Below the pieces are notes generated by a model that worked only from the letters and a program-made list of their open reading frames with translations, did not search any database and was not told the origin of the DNA. Made by a program: the position numbers and the translations under genes. 50,011 nt of DNA from Spirabiliibacterium mucosae (GTDB lineage: Bacteria; Pseudomonadota; Gammaproteobacteria; Enterobacterales; Pasteurellaceae): contig NZ_JABTBO010000017.1 of assembly GCF_014884965.1 (NCBI RefSeq), forward strand, positions 1-50,011. Reading direction: 5' to 3'. Shown piece after piece: positions 36,637 through 46,937 of this stretch; the stretch's first letter is position 1; each line of letters starts with the position of its first letter.

Positions 36637-37253
36637 TCGTGGCAACCGCACTTGCATTTGTGCGTGCCGGTGAAATGCCCCATTTTGTCGGCTTTGACTT
36701 GGAGATAATCGTTGTTGTATTGATTTTCCCCCACGTTTAACGCCACGCGCTCCACAATGTTGATGCCCGCGCGTTTGAGCGTGTCGATTTTATCGGGGTT
36801 ATTAGTTAGCAACCGCACTTTGTGTACGCCAAGGGCCTCGAGCATATCCGCACACACGGTGAAATCTCGCTCATCGGCTTTAAAGCCGAGCGCCTCGTTG
36901 GCTTCAATCGTATCAAGGCCTTGATCTTGCAGCGCGTAGGCGCGGATTTTGTTAATCAGCCCAATACCGCGGCCTTCTTCGCGGTGATAAATCAACACCC
37001 CGCGGCCAAGCTCGCTGATTTGTTTCAACGCTGTTTCAAGCTGAAAGCCGCAGTCGCACTTCAAGCTGTGCAGCGTGTCGCCGGTTAAACATTCCGAGTG
37101 AATGCGCGTGAGCACAGGCTCGCCGTCGTCCACCTTGCCCATCACTAGCGCCACGTGTTCTTTTTTGCTCTCTGGCATTTCAAAGCCAATCAAGCGAAAC
37201 AGCCCATAGCGGGTGGGCAAATTGGCTTGCGCCACAAGTTCAATTTTGGCCAT
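36633..37253 (-). CDS. ribA: GTP cyclohydrolase II
   Basis: Predicted 206 residues from ATG 37253; TTG at 37271 would add six. It makes the first riboflavin precursor from GTP. The zinc Cys are in [42 protein letters not shown] is the catalytic/GTP segment and [11 protein letters not shown] lies later. The C-terminus HKCKCGCHD adds more Cys. It converges on the OppA-like gene. No FMN riboswitch is seen upstream. Confidence 0.96.
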   Translation of the reverse strand: MAKIELVAQANLPTRYGLFRLIGFEMPESKKEHVALVMGKVDDGEPVLTRIHSECLTGDTLHSLKCDCGFQLETALKQISELGRGVLIYHREEGRGIGLINKIRAYALQDQGLDTIEANEALGFKADERDFTVCADMLEALGVHKVRLLTNNPDKIDTLKRAGINIVERVALNVGENQYNNDYLQVKADKMGHFTGTHKCKCGCHD

Positions 37254-37410
37254 CTCTAAACCCTCATGCAAGTGAAAACGGCGCTATCATAGCACAAGCT
37301 GAGCTCGGTTGGCGCAATTTTGTGTGGTATCTCACATCTTGCCACCGCGCGCCTACACAACGGCAAAATTTCAGTTAAAATAACGCCAAAGAGAAATTTA
37401 AGGAGATGTG

Positions 37411-38328
37411 ATGATGTATTACGGCTTAGACATTGGCGGCACCAAAATTGAGCTGGCTGCCTTTGATGACCAGTTCAACTTGCTGCACAAAGAGCGGGTT
37501 GACACCCCAAAAGAGGACTACCAACGCTGGATTGAAACCGTCGCTGCCTTGGTTGAAAACGCCGATAAAAAATTTGGCGAGCAGGGCAGTGTCGGCATTG
37601 GCCTGCCGGGGTTTGTCAACCGTGAAACGGGCATTGCGGAGATCACCAACATTCGCGCGGCCGACAACAAGCCGATTTTGCGTGATTTAAGCGCGCGGCT
37701 CGGGCGTGAGGTGCGGGCAGAAAATGACGCCAACTGCTTTGCGCTGTCTGAAGCGTGGGCGGCAGAAAATCAGCAATACCCGTTTGTGCTGGGCTTGATT
37801 TTGGGCACCGGCTTTGGTGGCGGCTTGGTGTTTGACGGCAAAGCGCACTCAGGCCATGTGGGCATGGCCGGCGAGCTTGGCCACATTCAGCTAAACTACC
37901 ACGCGCTGAAATTGCTCGGCTGGGACAACGCGCCGATCTACAAGTGCGGTTGCGGCAATGAGGCGTGTTTGGATACGTACATTTCAGGCCGCGGGTTTGA
38001 GATGCTCTATCGTGACCTCAAAGGCGAGGCGTTGAAAGCGCCTGATATCATTGCGCGCTTTTATCAAGGTGAGCAAAGTGCGGTTGAGTTTGTGGAGATG
38101 CACATTGAGCTGATGGCCATTTGCATTGGCAACATCATCACCGCACTTGACCCTGATATGATCGTGCTCGGCGGTGGTTTATCGAATTTTGATCACATTT
38201 ATGACGCACTGCCAAAAGCGCTGCCGAAACACCTGCTGCGCAGCGCCAAGGTGCCGGTGATCAAAAAAGCGATTTTTGGGGATTCAGGCGGCGTGCGTGG
38301 GGCGGCCGCCTTGCATATGGTGCGCTGA
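37411..38328 (+). CDS. nagK: N-acetylglucosamine kinase (ROK family)
   Basis: Predicted 305 residues. It phosphorylates GlcNAc for reuse of wall sugar or host glycans. The ATP site is [18 protein letters not shown]-like [13 protein letters not shown] follows; END in [13 protein letters not shown] holds the catalytic Asp; [10 protein letters not shown] has the zinc His, and [15 protein letters not shown] the zinc Cys. AAGGAG lies 5 bases before ATG 37411. It ends one base before the DUF1439 gene on the other strand. Confidence 0.93.
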   Translation: MMYYGLDIGGTKIELAAFDDQFNLLHKERVDTPKEDYQRWIETVAALVENADKKFGEQGSVGIGLPGFVNRETGIAEITNIRAADNKPILRDLSARLGREVRAENDANCFALSEAWAAENQQYPFVLGLILGTGFGGGLVFDGKAHSGHVGMAGELGHIQLNYHALKLLGWDNAPIYKCGCGNEACLDTYISGRGFEMLYRDLKGEALKAPDIIARFYQGEQSAVEFVEMHIELMAICIGNIITALDPDMIVLGGGLSNFDHIYDALPKALPKHLLRSAKVPVIKKAIFGDSGGVRGAAALHMVR

Positions 38329-38892
38329 TTACAGCGGCAGGCCGGTTTCAAGCACAATGTTGCCCGGCTCGACGCGCAGCTTTTTGACCATCGCTTTGAT
38401 CATGCTTTGGGTGCTGTCTTGAGTATCGAGCGTGTAAACTGGGAATTGATTGAGCAGCAGCTCAAGGCTGTTGCTGATCAGCGGCATAATGGTTTGCAGC
38501 TGCGCGGCGTATTTGTCAGGCTGAGACGACCAGCGCAAAATGCGCAAATTTTTCAAATAGACTGAGCCTTGCTCCGCGTTGTAAACAGGCGTGACATCAA
38601 ACACCAAATTAATTTTGCTGGCAATGGATTGCCCTTGAAATTGAATGTTGGCACTCACCGCACCGTCGAGCTGGACGTTTTCACTGTCGTTAACGCCGAC
38701 TTTGGCTTGCAGAGAATCGACCTGATAGTGCATTTTCATCACCATCGGGATAGAAAAATCATCGTTATAGCCAAATTTTTCAGTGAGGTATTGGTTGATT
38801 TGCCCCTCACTGATACGAAAATCACCCGCGTGAGCCAGCAGCGGGAGAATGAGGGCAAACAGGGCAAAAACTGCCTTTTGGATTCGGCGCAT
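38329..38892 (-). CDS. DUF1439 (YceB-like) exported protein
   Basis: Predicted 187 residues. The signal peptide (AVFALFALILPLLAHA) lacks a lipobox Cys, so this copy is probably soluble in the periplasm. RISEGQINQYLTEKFGYND and the beta-rich middle are typical of DUF1439, a fold that may hold lipid. It is divergent from the next lipoprotein gene with 84 bases between them, and it converges on nagK. The role is unknown. Confidence 0.82.
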   Translation of the reverse strand: MRRIQKAVFALFALILPLLAHAGDFRISEGQINQYLTEKFGYNDDFSIPMVMKMHYQVDSLQAKVGVNDSENVQLDGAVSANIQFQGQSIASKINLVFDVTPVYNAEQGSVYLKNLRILRWSSQPDKYAAQLQTIMPLISNSLELLLNQFPVYTLDTQDSTQSMIKAMVKKLRVEPGNIVLETGLPL

Positions 38893-38976
38893 AAAATATC
38901 CTTTTGGGTTTTAATCCAGCGAAAAACACGCTAGAATAATGGCACTTACAACTCGTATTCACAAAAGTGAGGACCT

Positions 38977-39684
38977 ATGAAACACTATATCACAAAAATT
39001 GCGCTTTTATCATCCGCTTTGGCGCTGGGCGCGTGTAGCACCATCTCTGATGTGACTGGCGTGAAATTGCCAGGCGCAGGCGAGACTGCCGCGATGGAAA
39101 GCCAACTAGGCTCACAATTGACTCAAATGGAACAATCTCTGGCACAACAGCCACAATTTGCCTACCAACTCAACCAAGACACCTACCGCGCCTACACCAG
39201 CGCGGGCAAAGTGGCCTTTGTTGAAGCGAAAGTGAAAGGCGATGTGAGCAAAGCCTACTACAAAGACGGCAAATTGTTCGCCGCGGTGGAAAAAGGCGAA
39301 ATTTATAGCTTTGACGCCCAAGGCAAATTGGTGGAAGTGGTCAACAGCAACGGCAAAGTTGAAAAAATCGCCGATGCCGATGCCGCCAAACACGCCGCCA
39401 CTTGGCATGCCAAAGCGAAAAAATGGCAAAATATGTTCGGCCTAACCGCCGCGGAGCGCAACCCATCACGCGTGCGCACAGGCGCCGATGCCAAGCTCAA
39501 CTACCTCTGCATTGCCAAATTGCAACAAGTGGCGGGCACCAAACGCGTGTTCCGCAGCTCAGCCAACCGCGGCAACAGCACCCGCTTGAGTGCGGATATG
39601 CGCTTAAACGGCAACCAATACTATGTGATGGACTGCCAATTGCAAGGCGATCGCGTATCCAGCCTCAGCTTGCATAAAAAATAA
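38977..39684 (+). CDS. lipoprotein of unknown function
   Basis: Predicted 235 residues with a signal peptide and lipobox (LALGAC, Cys 20). It has a helical Gln-rich part (MESQLGSQLTQMEQSLAQQ), then a beta-rich part (VAFVEAKVKGDVSKAYYKDGKLF) and a basic C-terminus with two Cys (LNYLCIAKL, YVMDCQL). I do not recognise the family. GTGAGG lies just upstream of ATG 38977. A strong terminator follows. Confidence 0.8.
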   Translation: MKHYITKIALLSSALALGACSTISDVTGVKLPGAGETAAMESQLGSQLTQMEQSLAQQPQFAYQLNQDTYRAYTSAGKVAFVEAKVKGDVSKAYYKDGKLFAAVEKGEIYSFDAQGKLVEVVNSNGKVEKIADADAAKHAATWHAKAKKWQNMFGLTAAERNPSRVRTGADAKLNYLCIAKLQQVAGTKRVFRSSANRGNSTRLSADMRLNGNQYYVMDCQLQGDRVSSLSLHKK

Positions 39685-39700
39685 GTATTAAAAGGATAGA

Positions 39701-39724
39701 AAGAGCGGTTTCGACCGCTCTTTT
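39701..39724 (+). terminator. terminator with UUCG loop
   Basis: AAGAGCGGT at 39701-39709, TTCG loop, ACCGCTCTT at 39714-39722, then TT. A 9-base stem with a stable tetraloop ends the lipoprotein gene. It lies directly before the kinase-like gene. Confidence 0.85.
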
Positions 39725-39729
39725 AGTTT

Positions 39730-40452
39730 ATGATGACATTAACGGCCTACATCGCTCAACTTCGCCAACAACACGCCGACCAACGCGTGGTGAGTTTCAC
39801 CTATGACGGCGAAACCTATTGGCTCAAACAAGTTGAACGCACCCGTGGTGCAATGCGCCTACTTAAGGGCAACCCCAAGCAGGCGTTAGCCACCGAAATT
39901 GCTACCTTGCGCCGCTTAAACCAACTCGACGCACCCTGTGCGCAGCTTGTGGAGGCCAGTGACGATTATCTCGTGCTCACCGATGTGGGGGAAACGGTCA
40001 ACCACTGGCTCAACCGCGATGACATGACGGATGCTGACAAAATCGCGCTGGTAGCCCAATGCGCCAGTGCACTTGCCGCGCTGCACCAAACAGGGCTGGT
40101 GCATGGCCGCCCTGCGCTGCGGGATATGGGCTATAAAAAAGGCAAAGTGCGGTTTATCGATTTTGAATCCCCCCTTGATCAGCGCAAGCTTGAGCGCAAC
40201 AAAGTGCGCGACTTGTTGGTGTTTTTGCACGATCTCTACCGCAGTGAGCAAGGCAGTGATGCGATGCTTAACGCCGCCGTGAGTGCTTATCGCCAAGGTG
40301 GCGGGGAGCAGATTTATCAGCGGGCAACCGCACTTTTACAGCGCTGGCGGTGGCTCTATTACTTGCTCAAACCCACCCGCAGTTTTGCCGGCAAAGATTT
40401 ACTGTCAGGCTTGCAGTTGTTTGATTATTTTTTGAAAAAGGATAACGCATGA
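39730..40452 (+). CDS. protein kinase-like (Kdo/WaaP-RIO type)
   Basis: Predicted 240 residues (ATG 39730 or 39733). It has the kinase layout: a Lys in TYWLKQVERTRGAM, a hinge YLVLTDVGETVNHWL, a catalytic-loop-like HGRPALRDMGY and a metal motif FIDFES with Glu in place of Gly. Such proteins occur beside LPS or envelope genes. The target may be a sugar rather than a protein. No good ribosome site is seen, and a terminator ends 6 bases upstream, so translation may be weak. It overlaps the small lipoprotein gene (ATGA). Confidence 0.78.
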   Translation: MMTLTAYIAQLRQQHADQRVVSFTYDGETYWLKQVERTRGAMRLLKGNPKQALATEIATLRRLNQLDAPCAQLVEASDDYLVLTDVGETVNHWLNRDDMTDADKIALVAQCASALAALHQTGLVHGRPALRDMGYKKGKVRFIDFESPLDQRKLERNKVRDLLVFLHDLYRSEQGSDAMLNAAVSAYRQGGGEQIYQRATALLQRWRWLYYLLKPTRSFAGKDLLSGLQLFDYFLKKDNA

Positions 40453-40586
40453 AAAAATCCCTGTTCATCCTCTTGTTAAGCGTGTTGTTGGCCGCCTGCG
40501 CCAACACGGGCGTGAGTGCCAGCGCCGGCGGCGGCAGCCTCGGTGTGGGCGGCAATCTTGGCGTATTTACGGGGTTTAGTTTTTAA
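40449..40586 (+). CDS. 45-residue lipoprotein
   Basis: The frame from ATG 40449 gives MKKSLFILLLSVLLAACANTG, with a lipobox LAAC at Cys 17, then a Gly/Ser-rich tail of 28 residues ending TGFSF. Signal, lipobox and the ATGA overlap with the kinase-like gene make it real. The tail has the repeat Gly-Gly-x-Leu-Gly-Val. No family is recognised. It may be a partner of the kinase-like protein. Confidence 0.7.
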   Translation: MKKSLFILLLSVLLAACANTGVSASAGGGSLGVGGNLGVFTGFSF

Positions 40587-40605
40587 CCACCTGCAGGCTT
40601 AAGGC

Positions 40606-40634
40606 TTGCTATTGCCACTAAGAAGCGCTATAAT
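40606..40634 (+). promoter_or_regulatory. promoter of tRNA-fMet
   Basis: TTGCTA at 40606-40611 and a perfect TATAAT at 40629-40634 lie 17 bases apart, ending 16 bases before the tRNA. The G/C-rich GTGCGC after the -10 is typical of stringently controlled stable RNA. Confidence 0.85.
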
Positions 40635-40649
40635 GTGCGCTGTTTCGGA

Positions 40650-40726
<77 letters not shown>

Positions 40727-40783
40727 ATCCGCATAAGCGGAAGAATATGGCGATTTGCCCCATGGCAAATTGTGTAGCCCATA

Positions 40784-40867
40784 AAGCCCCAATAGGGGTT
40801 TTTTTGTGGAATAATGTTGGCGTTTGAGTTTTCAAACAAAAGTTTATGGGCTATCAGCCCTTTTTTT
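40784..40867 (+). terminator. two tandem terminators between metY and rimP
   Basis: The first is CCCC-AATA-GGGG (40787-40798) with a T run to 40805. The second is GGGC at 40848-40851, loop TATCA, GCCC at 40857-40860, then seven T. They would end the tRNA transcript and let only part of it go on to rimP-nusA-infB. A similar leader arrangement is known in E. coli. Confidence 0.8.
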
Positions 40868-40893
40868 GTATCTTTTTTTAACTGGGGGATCTT

Positions 40894-41355
40894 TTGGCGA
40901 CACTAGAACAAAACATTGTTGATGCCGTGCAAAGTGCGGTCGATGCCTATGGCTGCGAGCTTTGGGGCGTTGAAGTGCAACGCGCAGGTCGATTTTTAAC
41001 GGTTCGTCTTTATATTGACAAAGACGGTGGCGTGAGCGTGGACGATTGCGCCGATGTCAGCCGACAAGTCAGCGCGATTATGGACGTGGAAGATTTTATC
41101 GCGGACAAATACAACCTTGAAGTGTCGTCACCCGGTTTAGATAGACCGTTATTCACCCTTGACCAATATAGCCGCTATGTTGGCCAAGAGATTGTCGTGC
41201 ATCTGCGCGTGAGCGTTGCAAATCGCAGAAAATGGCGTGGCAAACTTGAAAGTGTCGAAGGCGATATGCTGACACTTAACGCCGACGGCGAGGTGCAAAC
41301 CTTCGCGTTTGGCAATATTCAAAAAGGACATATCGTCTACCACTTTGATGATTAA
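40894..41355 (+). CDS. rimP: ribosome maturation factor RimP
   Basis: Predicted 153 residues from TTG 40894, the only suitable start; GGGGGA lies 4 bases upstream. It helps the 30S subunit mature. Seen are [43 protein letters not shown] and [16 protein letters not shown], all diagnostic. A rare TTG start may help keep its level low. Confidence 0.95.
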   Translation: MATLEQNIVDAVQSAVDAYGCELWGVEVQRAGRFLTVRLYIDKDGGVSVDDCADVSRQVSAIMDVEDFIADKYNLEVSSPGLDRPLFTLDQYSRYVGQEIVVHLRVSVANRRKWRGKLESVEGDMLTLNADGEVQTFAFGNIQKGHIVYHFDD

Positions 41356-41387
41356 TACCCGCTGCAACGCAGCGTAGAGAGGCAACC

Positions 41388-42881
41388 ATGAGTAAAGAAA
41401 TTTTATTAGCCGCTGAGGCGGTATCAAACGAGCGTTTACTGCCAAGAGAGAAGATTTTTGAAGCGCTAGAAAACGCGCTGGCGATTTCCACCAAGAAAAA
41501 GCACGAAATGGACATTGACGTGCGCGTGGTGATTGACCGCAAAACAGGGGATTTCCAAACTTTCCGCCGCTGGCAGGTGGTGGAAGAAGTGGAAATTCCA
41601 ACCAAAGAGATCACCCTTGAAGCGGCGCAAATGGAAGAACCTAACATTCAATTGGGTGAGTTTATTGAAGATGAAATTGACTCCATCCCGTTTGATCGCA
41701 TCACCATGCAAACCGCGCGCCAAGTGATCAGCAGCAAAATCCGCGAAGCAGAGCGCAACAAAGTGGTGGAAAACTTCCGCAGCCAAGAAGGCGAAATCGT
41801 CTCTGGGATTGTGAAAAAGGTTAATCGTGATGTGATTCAACTCGATTTGGGCAACCAAGCCGAAGCGGTGATTCAACGTGAAGATATGCTCCCGCGTGAA
41901 AACTTCCGCCCAGGCGATCGCGTTAAAGGCGTGTTGTATAAAATCAACCCTGAAGCCAAAGGCGCGCAATTGTTTGTCACTCGCTCAAAACCAGAGATGA
42001 TCATCGAGCTTTTCCGCCTTGAAGTGCCAGAAATTGGCGAAGAGTTGATTGAAATCCGCGGTGCGGCGCGTGACCCAGGCTCGCGCGCGAAAATCGCGGT
42101 GAAAAGCAACGACCGCCGCATTGACCCAGTGGGGGCGTGTGTGGGCATGCGCGGTGCGCGTGTGCAGGCGATCACCAATGAGCTTGGCGGTGAACGTGTC
42201 GACATCGTGCTGTGGGACGACAACCCAGCGCAATTTGTGATCAACGCCATGGCGCCAGCCGATGTCAGCTCCATTGTGGTCGACGAAGACAAACACGCGA
42301 TGGACATCGCCGTTGATGCCGCCAATTTGGCCCAAGCCATTGGCCGCAACGGGCAAAACGTGCGTTTAGCTACCCAATTGACAGGCTGGACATTAAATGT
42401 GATGACCACCGAAGAGCTGCACGAGAAACATCAGCAAGAAACAGACCGCGCATTGAACTTGTTCATTGAGCATTTGGATGTGGATGAAGACATCGCGGAA
42501 ATTTTGGTCGACGAAGGCTTTAGCTCCCTTGAGCAAATCGCCTATGTGCCAACGGAAGATATGCTTGAAATCGACGGCTTTGATGAAGACTTGGTCGAAG
42601 AGTTGCGCGCCCGCGCGAAAAGTGCGATCACCACCATTGCGCTGGCAGAAGAAGAGCGCTTGTCGCAAGCCAACATTCAAGAAGAGCTGCTCAACCTTGA
42701 CGGCATGGAGCGCCACATTGCGTTCAAACTGGCTGAAAAAGGCGTGACAGACCTTGAAGAGCTGGCCGAGCAAAGTGTTGATGATTTGGCAGACATTGAA
42801 GAGCTAAGCGCAGAAAAAGCCGGCCAATTGATTATGGCGGCGCGTGAAATTTGCTGGTTTAGCGACGCTGAATCGAAATAG
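41388..42881 (+). CDS. nusA: transcription termination/antitermination factor NusA
   Basis: Predicted 497 residues, the usual length. The order is an N-terminal RNA polymerase-binding domain, S1 ([25 protein letters not shown]), KH1 and KH2 ([46 protein letters not shown]), then two acidic repeats at the C-terminus. It controls pausing, termination and rRNA antitermination, and feeds back on this operon in E. coli. Confidence 0.97.
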   Translation: MSKEILLAAEAVSNERLLPREKIFEALENALAISTKKKHEMDIDVRVVIDRKTGDFQTFRRWQVVEEVEIPTKEITLEAAQMEEPNIQLGEFIEDEIDSIPFDRITMQTARQVISSKIREAERNKVVENFRSQEGEIVSGIVKKVNRDVIQLDLGNQAEAVIQREDMLPRENFRPGDRVKGVLYKINPEAKGAQLFVTRSKPEMIIELFRLEVPEIGEELIEIRGAARDPGSRAKIAVKSNDRRIDPVGACVGMRGARVQAITNELGGERVDIVLWDDNPAQFVINAMAPADVSSIVVDEDKHAMDIAVDAANLAQAIGRNGQNVRLATQLTGWTLNVMTTEELHEKHQQETDRALNLFIEHLDVDEDIAEILVDEGFSSLEQIAYVPTEDMLEIDGFDEDLVEELRARAKSAITTIALAEEERLSQANIQEELLNLDGMERHIAFKLAEKGVTDLEELAEQSVDDLADIEELSAEKAGQLIMAAREICWFSDAESK

Positions 42882-42889
42882 GGGGAGAT

Positions 42890-45534
42890 ATGAGTAAAAC
42901 GGTAAAGGATCTAGCGACGGAAATTAACACCCCACTAGAGAAATTGTTAACCCAGCTCAAAGACGCTGGGATTGAAAAAGGCGCTGATGACACCATCAGC
43001 GCGATTGATGAACGCAAATTATTGAAATCACTCGGTGGCGCAGGCGCGAAGCCGAAAAAATTAACGCTGCAACGCAAAGAGCGCAGCACCTTGAAAATCA
43101 CCGGCACTGGCGGCAAATCGAAAGAAGTGAAAGTGGAAGTGCGCAAAAAACGCACTATTACACCAGTGTCGAAAGAAGACATCGAGCGCAAAAAAGCCGA
43201 AGAGAAAGCGCGCCTTGAAGCCGAAGCTAAAGCCAAACAAGAGGCAAAAGAAAAAGCCGAACGTGAAGCGAAAGAAAAAGCCGAGCGTGAAGCCAAAGCC
43301 AAAGCCGAACGTGAGGCTCAAAAACAAGCACAAGCTGAAAAAGCCGAAAGTGCGGTCAAGGCGAAAAAAGTCGACAGTGAAAAAGAAAAACTGCGCGCCG
43401 AAGAGGCAGAACTGCGCCGTAAAGCTGAGCAACTCGCCGCTGAAAAAGCCGAAGCGTTGGCTCGCCAAGCGGCTGAAGAAGCAAAACGCATGGCCGCATT
43501 GGCGAAAGACAGCGATGAAGCCGAGGAAAACCAAAAGCAGAAGAATTCACCGATGCTAAATTAACCTCACGCTACGCGCAAGAAGCTGAAAACGAAGAAG
43601 CGCGCCGCAAAGAAGGCCGCAACCGCAACAAAAAAGTCAATAAAGCGAAAAAACGCGATGACGACAGCTCAAAATCTGAGCGCGAAGCTAACCGCCGCAA
43701 CCAGAAAAACGGCCGCGGTGGCAAAAACGGCAAACGTGGCAGCTCCATTCAACAAGGGTTCACCAAACCAGCAGCGCCTGTTAACCGCGAAGTGGTGATT
43801 GGTGAAACCATTACCGTGGCTGAATTGGCCAACAAAATGGCGGTGAAAGCAACCGAGGTGATCAAAACCATGATGGGCATGGGCGCGATGGCGACCATTA
43901 ACCAGGTGATCGACCAAGAAACTGCGCAACTGGTAGCGGAAGAAATGGGTCACAAAGTGGTGCTGCGCCGTGAAAACGAGCTTGAAGAAGCGCTCTTGAG
44001 CGACCGTGACAGCAACGCGCAAGCGGTGACCCGCGCGCCGGTTGTGACCATTATGGGCCACGTTGACCACGGTAAAACCTCACTGCTTGACTACATTCGT
44101 AAATCACGCGTGGCCTCAGGTGAGGCGGGTGGCATTACCCAGCACATTGGTGCTTATCACGTGCAAACCGACAACGGCATGGTCACCTTCCTTGACACCC
44201 CAGGGCACGCCGCCTTTACCTCGATGCGTGCGCGTGGTGCCAAAGCCACCGATATTGTGGTGCTGGTGGTGGCTGCCGATGATGGCGTGATGCCACAAAC
44301 CATTGAAGCAATTCAACACGCCAAAGCGGCCAACGTGCCGTTAGTGGTGGCCGTGAACAAAATTGATAAACCTGAAGCTGACCCAGACCGCGTGAAAAAC
44401 GAACTGTCACAATATGAAGTCATCTCTGAAGATTGGGGCGGCGACACTCAGTTTGTGCACGTTTCAGCCAAAAAAGGTACTGGCGTGGATGAATTGCTCG
44501 ATGCCATTTTGCTGCAATCTGAAGTGCTTGAACTCACCGCTGTGAAAGACGGCATGGCCAGCGGCGTGGTGATTGAATCCTACCTCGACAAAGGCCGTGG
44601 CCCGGTTGCCACAGTGTTGATTCAATCAGGCACCTTGCACAAAGGCGACATTGTTTTGTGTGGCTTGGAATACGGCCGCGTGCGCGCGATGCGTGATGAA
44701 AACGGCAAAGAAATTGACGCCGCAGGCCCGTCTATCCCAGTTGAGATTTTAGGCCTCTCTGGCGTGCCAGCCGCGGGTGATGAAGCCACCGTGGTGCGTG
44801 ATGAGAAAAAAGCGCGCGAAGTGGCGCTACACCGCCAAGGCAAATTCCGCGAAGTGAAACTCGCTCGCCAACAAAAAGCGAAATTGGAAAATATGTTCAC
44901 CAACATGACCGAAGGCGATGTGGCGGAAGTCAACATTGTGGTCAAAGCGGACGTGCAGGGCTCGGTTGAAGCTATTTGCCAAGCCTTGACTGAACTTTCC
45001 ACCGATGAGGTGAAAGTGAAAATTGTCGGCTCTGGTGTGGGTGGTATTTCTGAAACCGATGCCACCTTGGCCGCCGCCTCCGATGCGATTTTGGTCGGCT
45101 TTAACGTGCGTGCTGATGCCTCAGCCCGCCGCGTGGTGGAAGCAGAAAACATTGACCTGCGTTATTACTCCGTGATCTATGACTTGATCAACGAAGTGAA
45201 AGCAGCCATGAGCGGCTTGCTCTCACCGGAGTTCAAGCAAGAGATCATTGGCCTTGCGGAAGTGCGCGATGTGTTCAAATCACCAAAAATTGGCGCGATT
45301 GCCGGTTGTATGGTCACCGAAGGCGTGGTCAAACGCCACAACCCAATCCGCGTGTTGCGTGACAACGTGGTCATCTACGAAGGCGAGCTGGAATCCCTGC
45401 GCCGCTTTAAAGACGACGTCAACGAAGTGCGCAACGGCATGGAATGTGGTATCGGTGTGAAAAACTACAACGACGTGCGCGTGGGCGACCAAATCGAAGT
45501 TTTCGAAACCGTTGAAGTTAAACGCAGTATCTAA
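42890..45534 (+). CDS. infB: translation initiation factor IF-2, frame broken
   Basis: Restored length is about 881 residues. The N-terminal domain ([23 protein letters not shown]) is followed by a charged Lys/Glu/Ala repeat region (about residues 95-215) and, in the second frame, the GTPase: [27 protein letters not shown] and NKIDKPEAD, then the C-terminal initiator-tRNA domain. The frame breaks at the A run 43527-43530: one more A gives [20 protein letters not shown]. As IF-2 is essential and single copy, an assembly error is far more likely than a true break. Confidence 0.95.
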
Positions 45535-45539
45535 GTTTG

Positions 45540-45577
45540 ACCGCACTTTGCGTTATAAATGGCAACGTGCGGTTTTT
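45540..45577 (+). terminator. possible terminator built on an uptake signal
   Basis: ACCGCAC at 45540-45546 pairs with GTGCGGT at 45567-45573 across a 20-base loop, followed by TTTT to 45577. The left arm is part of an uptake signal. The long loop makes it weak. It sits between infB and rbfA, so read-through is expected. Confidence 0.5.
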
Positions 45578-45589
45578 TAAGGAGTTTAT

Positions 45590-45973
45590 ATGGCAAGAGA
45601 ATTTTCCCGTGCGCAACGCGTGGCGCAAGAGATCAAAAAAGAGATTGCCGTCATTTTGCAACGCGAGGTGAAAGACCCGCGCATTGGCATGGTGACTGTC
45701 TCTGATGTGGAGTTGTCGCGTGATTTAGAGCACGCCAAAATTTTTGTCACCTTTTTGTTTGACCAAGATGAAAGTGCGGTTGAAAAGGGCATGCAAGGCC
45801 TGCACGAAGCCTCAGGCTACATCCGCACATTGTTGGGCAAAGCGATGCGCCTGCGCGTGGTGCCAGAGTTGCGTTTTGAATACGACAACTCCCTGGTTGA
45901 AGGCATGCGCATGTCGAATTTGGTGACCAAAGTGGTCAACGACGACAACGCCAAACACAAAGACGAAGACTAA
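45590..45973 (+). CDS. rbfA: ribosome-binding factor A
   Basis: Predicted 127 residues. It acts in 16S rRNA 5' end processing and cold growth. The start [53 protein letters not shown] is diagnostic, and [14 protein letters not shown] follows. AAGGAG lies 7 bases before ATG 45590. truB starts one base after its stop. Confidence 0.97.
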   Translation: MAREFSRAQRVAQEIKKEIAVILQREVKDPRIGMVTVSDVELSRDLEHAKIFVTFLFDQDESAVEKGMQGLHEASGYIRTLLGKAMRLRVVPELRFEYDNSLVEGMRMSNLVTKVVNDDNAKHKDED

Positions 45974-45974
45974 C

Positions 45975-46892
45975 GTGGGCAGACCAAGAAAACGCGGGCG
46001 CGATATCGACGGCGTGGTGCTGCTCGACAAACCGCAAGGCATCAGCTCCAACGATTTGTTGCAAAAGGTCAAGCGGCTGTTTAACGCCAACAAAGCGGGC
46101 CACACCGGCGCCCTTGACCCGCTCGCCACTGGCATGTTGCCGATTTGTTTGGGCGAGGCGACCAAGTTCAGCCAATTTTTGCTTGATGCCGATAAAACTT
46201 ATGTGGTGACTGCCAAGCTCGGCGAGCGCACCGATACCTCCGATGCCGAAGGGCAGGTGATAAGCTCCCGTGAGGTAAAGTGCGATTTGGGCGAAATTGA
46301 GCAGGCGTTAGTGCACTTTCGTGGTGAGTTGATGCAAGTGCCGACCATGTTCTCGGCGCTGAAACACAACGGCAAGCCGCTCTATGAATACGCTCGCGCG
46401 GGCATCACGATTGAGCGCCAAGCGCGGCCGATCACCGTGTTTAGCCTAGATTTGCTGGATTATTCTGCGCCGTTTTTGCGCCTGCAAGTGCATTGCTCCA
46501 AGGGCACCTACATTCGCACCTTGGTCGATGACTTGGGTGAAATGCTCGGCTGCGGTGCTCATGTCAGCACGCTGCGACGCATTGGCGTGGCCAATTACCC
46601 GCAAGAGAATATGGTCAGCCTTGAGCGGCTGCAAGCACTCAGCGAGCAAGGCGAGCAAGCCTTGGATAAATTGCTGCTGGCCACCGACAGCGCAGTGGAC
46701 ACGCTGCCGGCGCTGATTTTGGATGACACCCAAGCACTGCGCCTTTGCCAAGGCCAGCGGCTTAAGCTCAATGTGAAAATGCAGCCTGGCCAGTTGCTGC
46801 GCGTGTTTTCCCCGCAGCGGCAGTTTTTGGGTGTGGCGCTGTTTGATGAGCGGCAAACGCTCCACCCACAGCGGTTGATCACCACCAATTAA
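45975..46892 (+). CDS. truB: tRNA pseudouridine-55 synthase
   Basis: Predicted 305 residues from GTG 45975. It makes pseudouridine at position 55 of tRNAs. The start [25 protein letters not shown], the catalytic Asp in [15 protein letters not shown] and the [14 protein letters not shown] segment are diagnostic. It is the last gene of the metY-rimP-nusA-infB-rbfA-truB block. Confidence 0.97.
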   Translation: MGRPRKRGRDIDGVVLLDKPQGISSNDLLQKVKRLFNANKAGHTGALDPLATGMLPICLGEATKFSQFLLDADKTYVVTAKLGERTDTSDAEGQVISSREVKCDLGEIEQALVHFRGELMQVPTMFSALKHNGKPLYEYARAGITIERQARPITVFSLDLLDYSAPFLRLQVHCSKGTYIRTLVDDLGEMLGCGAHVSTLRRIGVANYPQENMVSLERLQALSEQGEQALDKLLLATDSAVDTLPALILDDTQALRLCQGQRLKLNVKMQPGQLLRVFSPQRQFLGVALFDERQTLHPQRLITTN

Positions 46893-46895
46893 CAC

Positions 46896-46920
46896 AAAAG
46901 TGCGGTTTGACCGCACTTTT
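46896..46920. terminator. inverted uptake-signal terminator
   Basis: AAAAGTGCGGT at 46896-46906 and its exact complement at 46910-46920, with a 3-base loop, make an 11-base stem ending in a T run on both strands. It ends truB and, on the other strand, the DUF2264 gene. Paired uptake signals as terminators are well known in Haemophilus. Confidence 0.88.
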
Positions 46921-46937
46921 TGCTTTCTATTCCCCGA

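Noticed and set aside
43180-43500. Repeat-rich region in infB, with Lys/Glu/Ala codon repeats
   Set aside because: This is the normal low-complexity linker of IF-2 in gamma-proteobacteria and not a separate repeat element or CRISPR.
43792-45534. Separate start for a short IF-2 form (IF2-beta-like) at 43792
   Set aside because: E. coli has internal IF-2 starts, but GTPase-domain homology continues upstream in this frame from the break at 43527, and no good ribosome site is seen before 43792.
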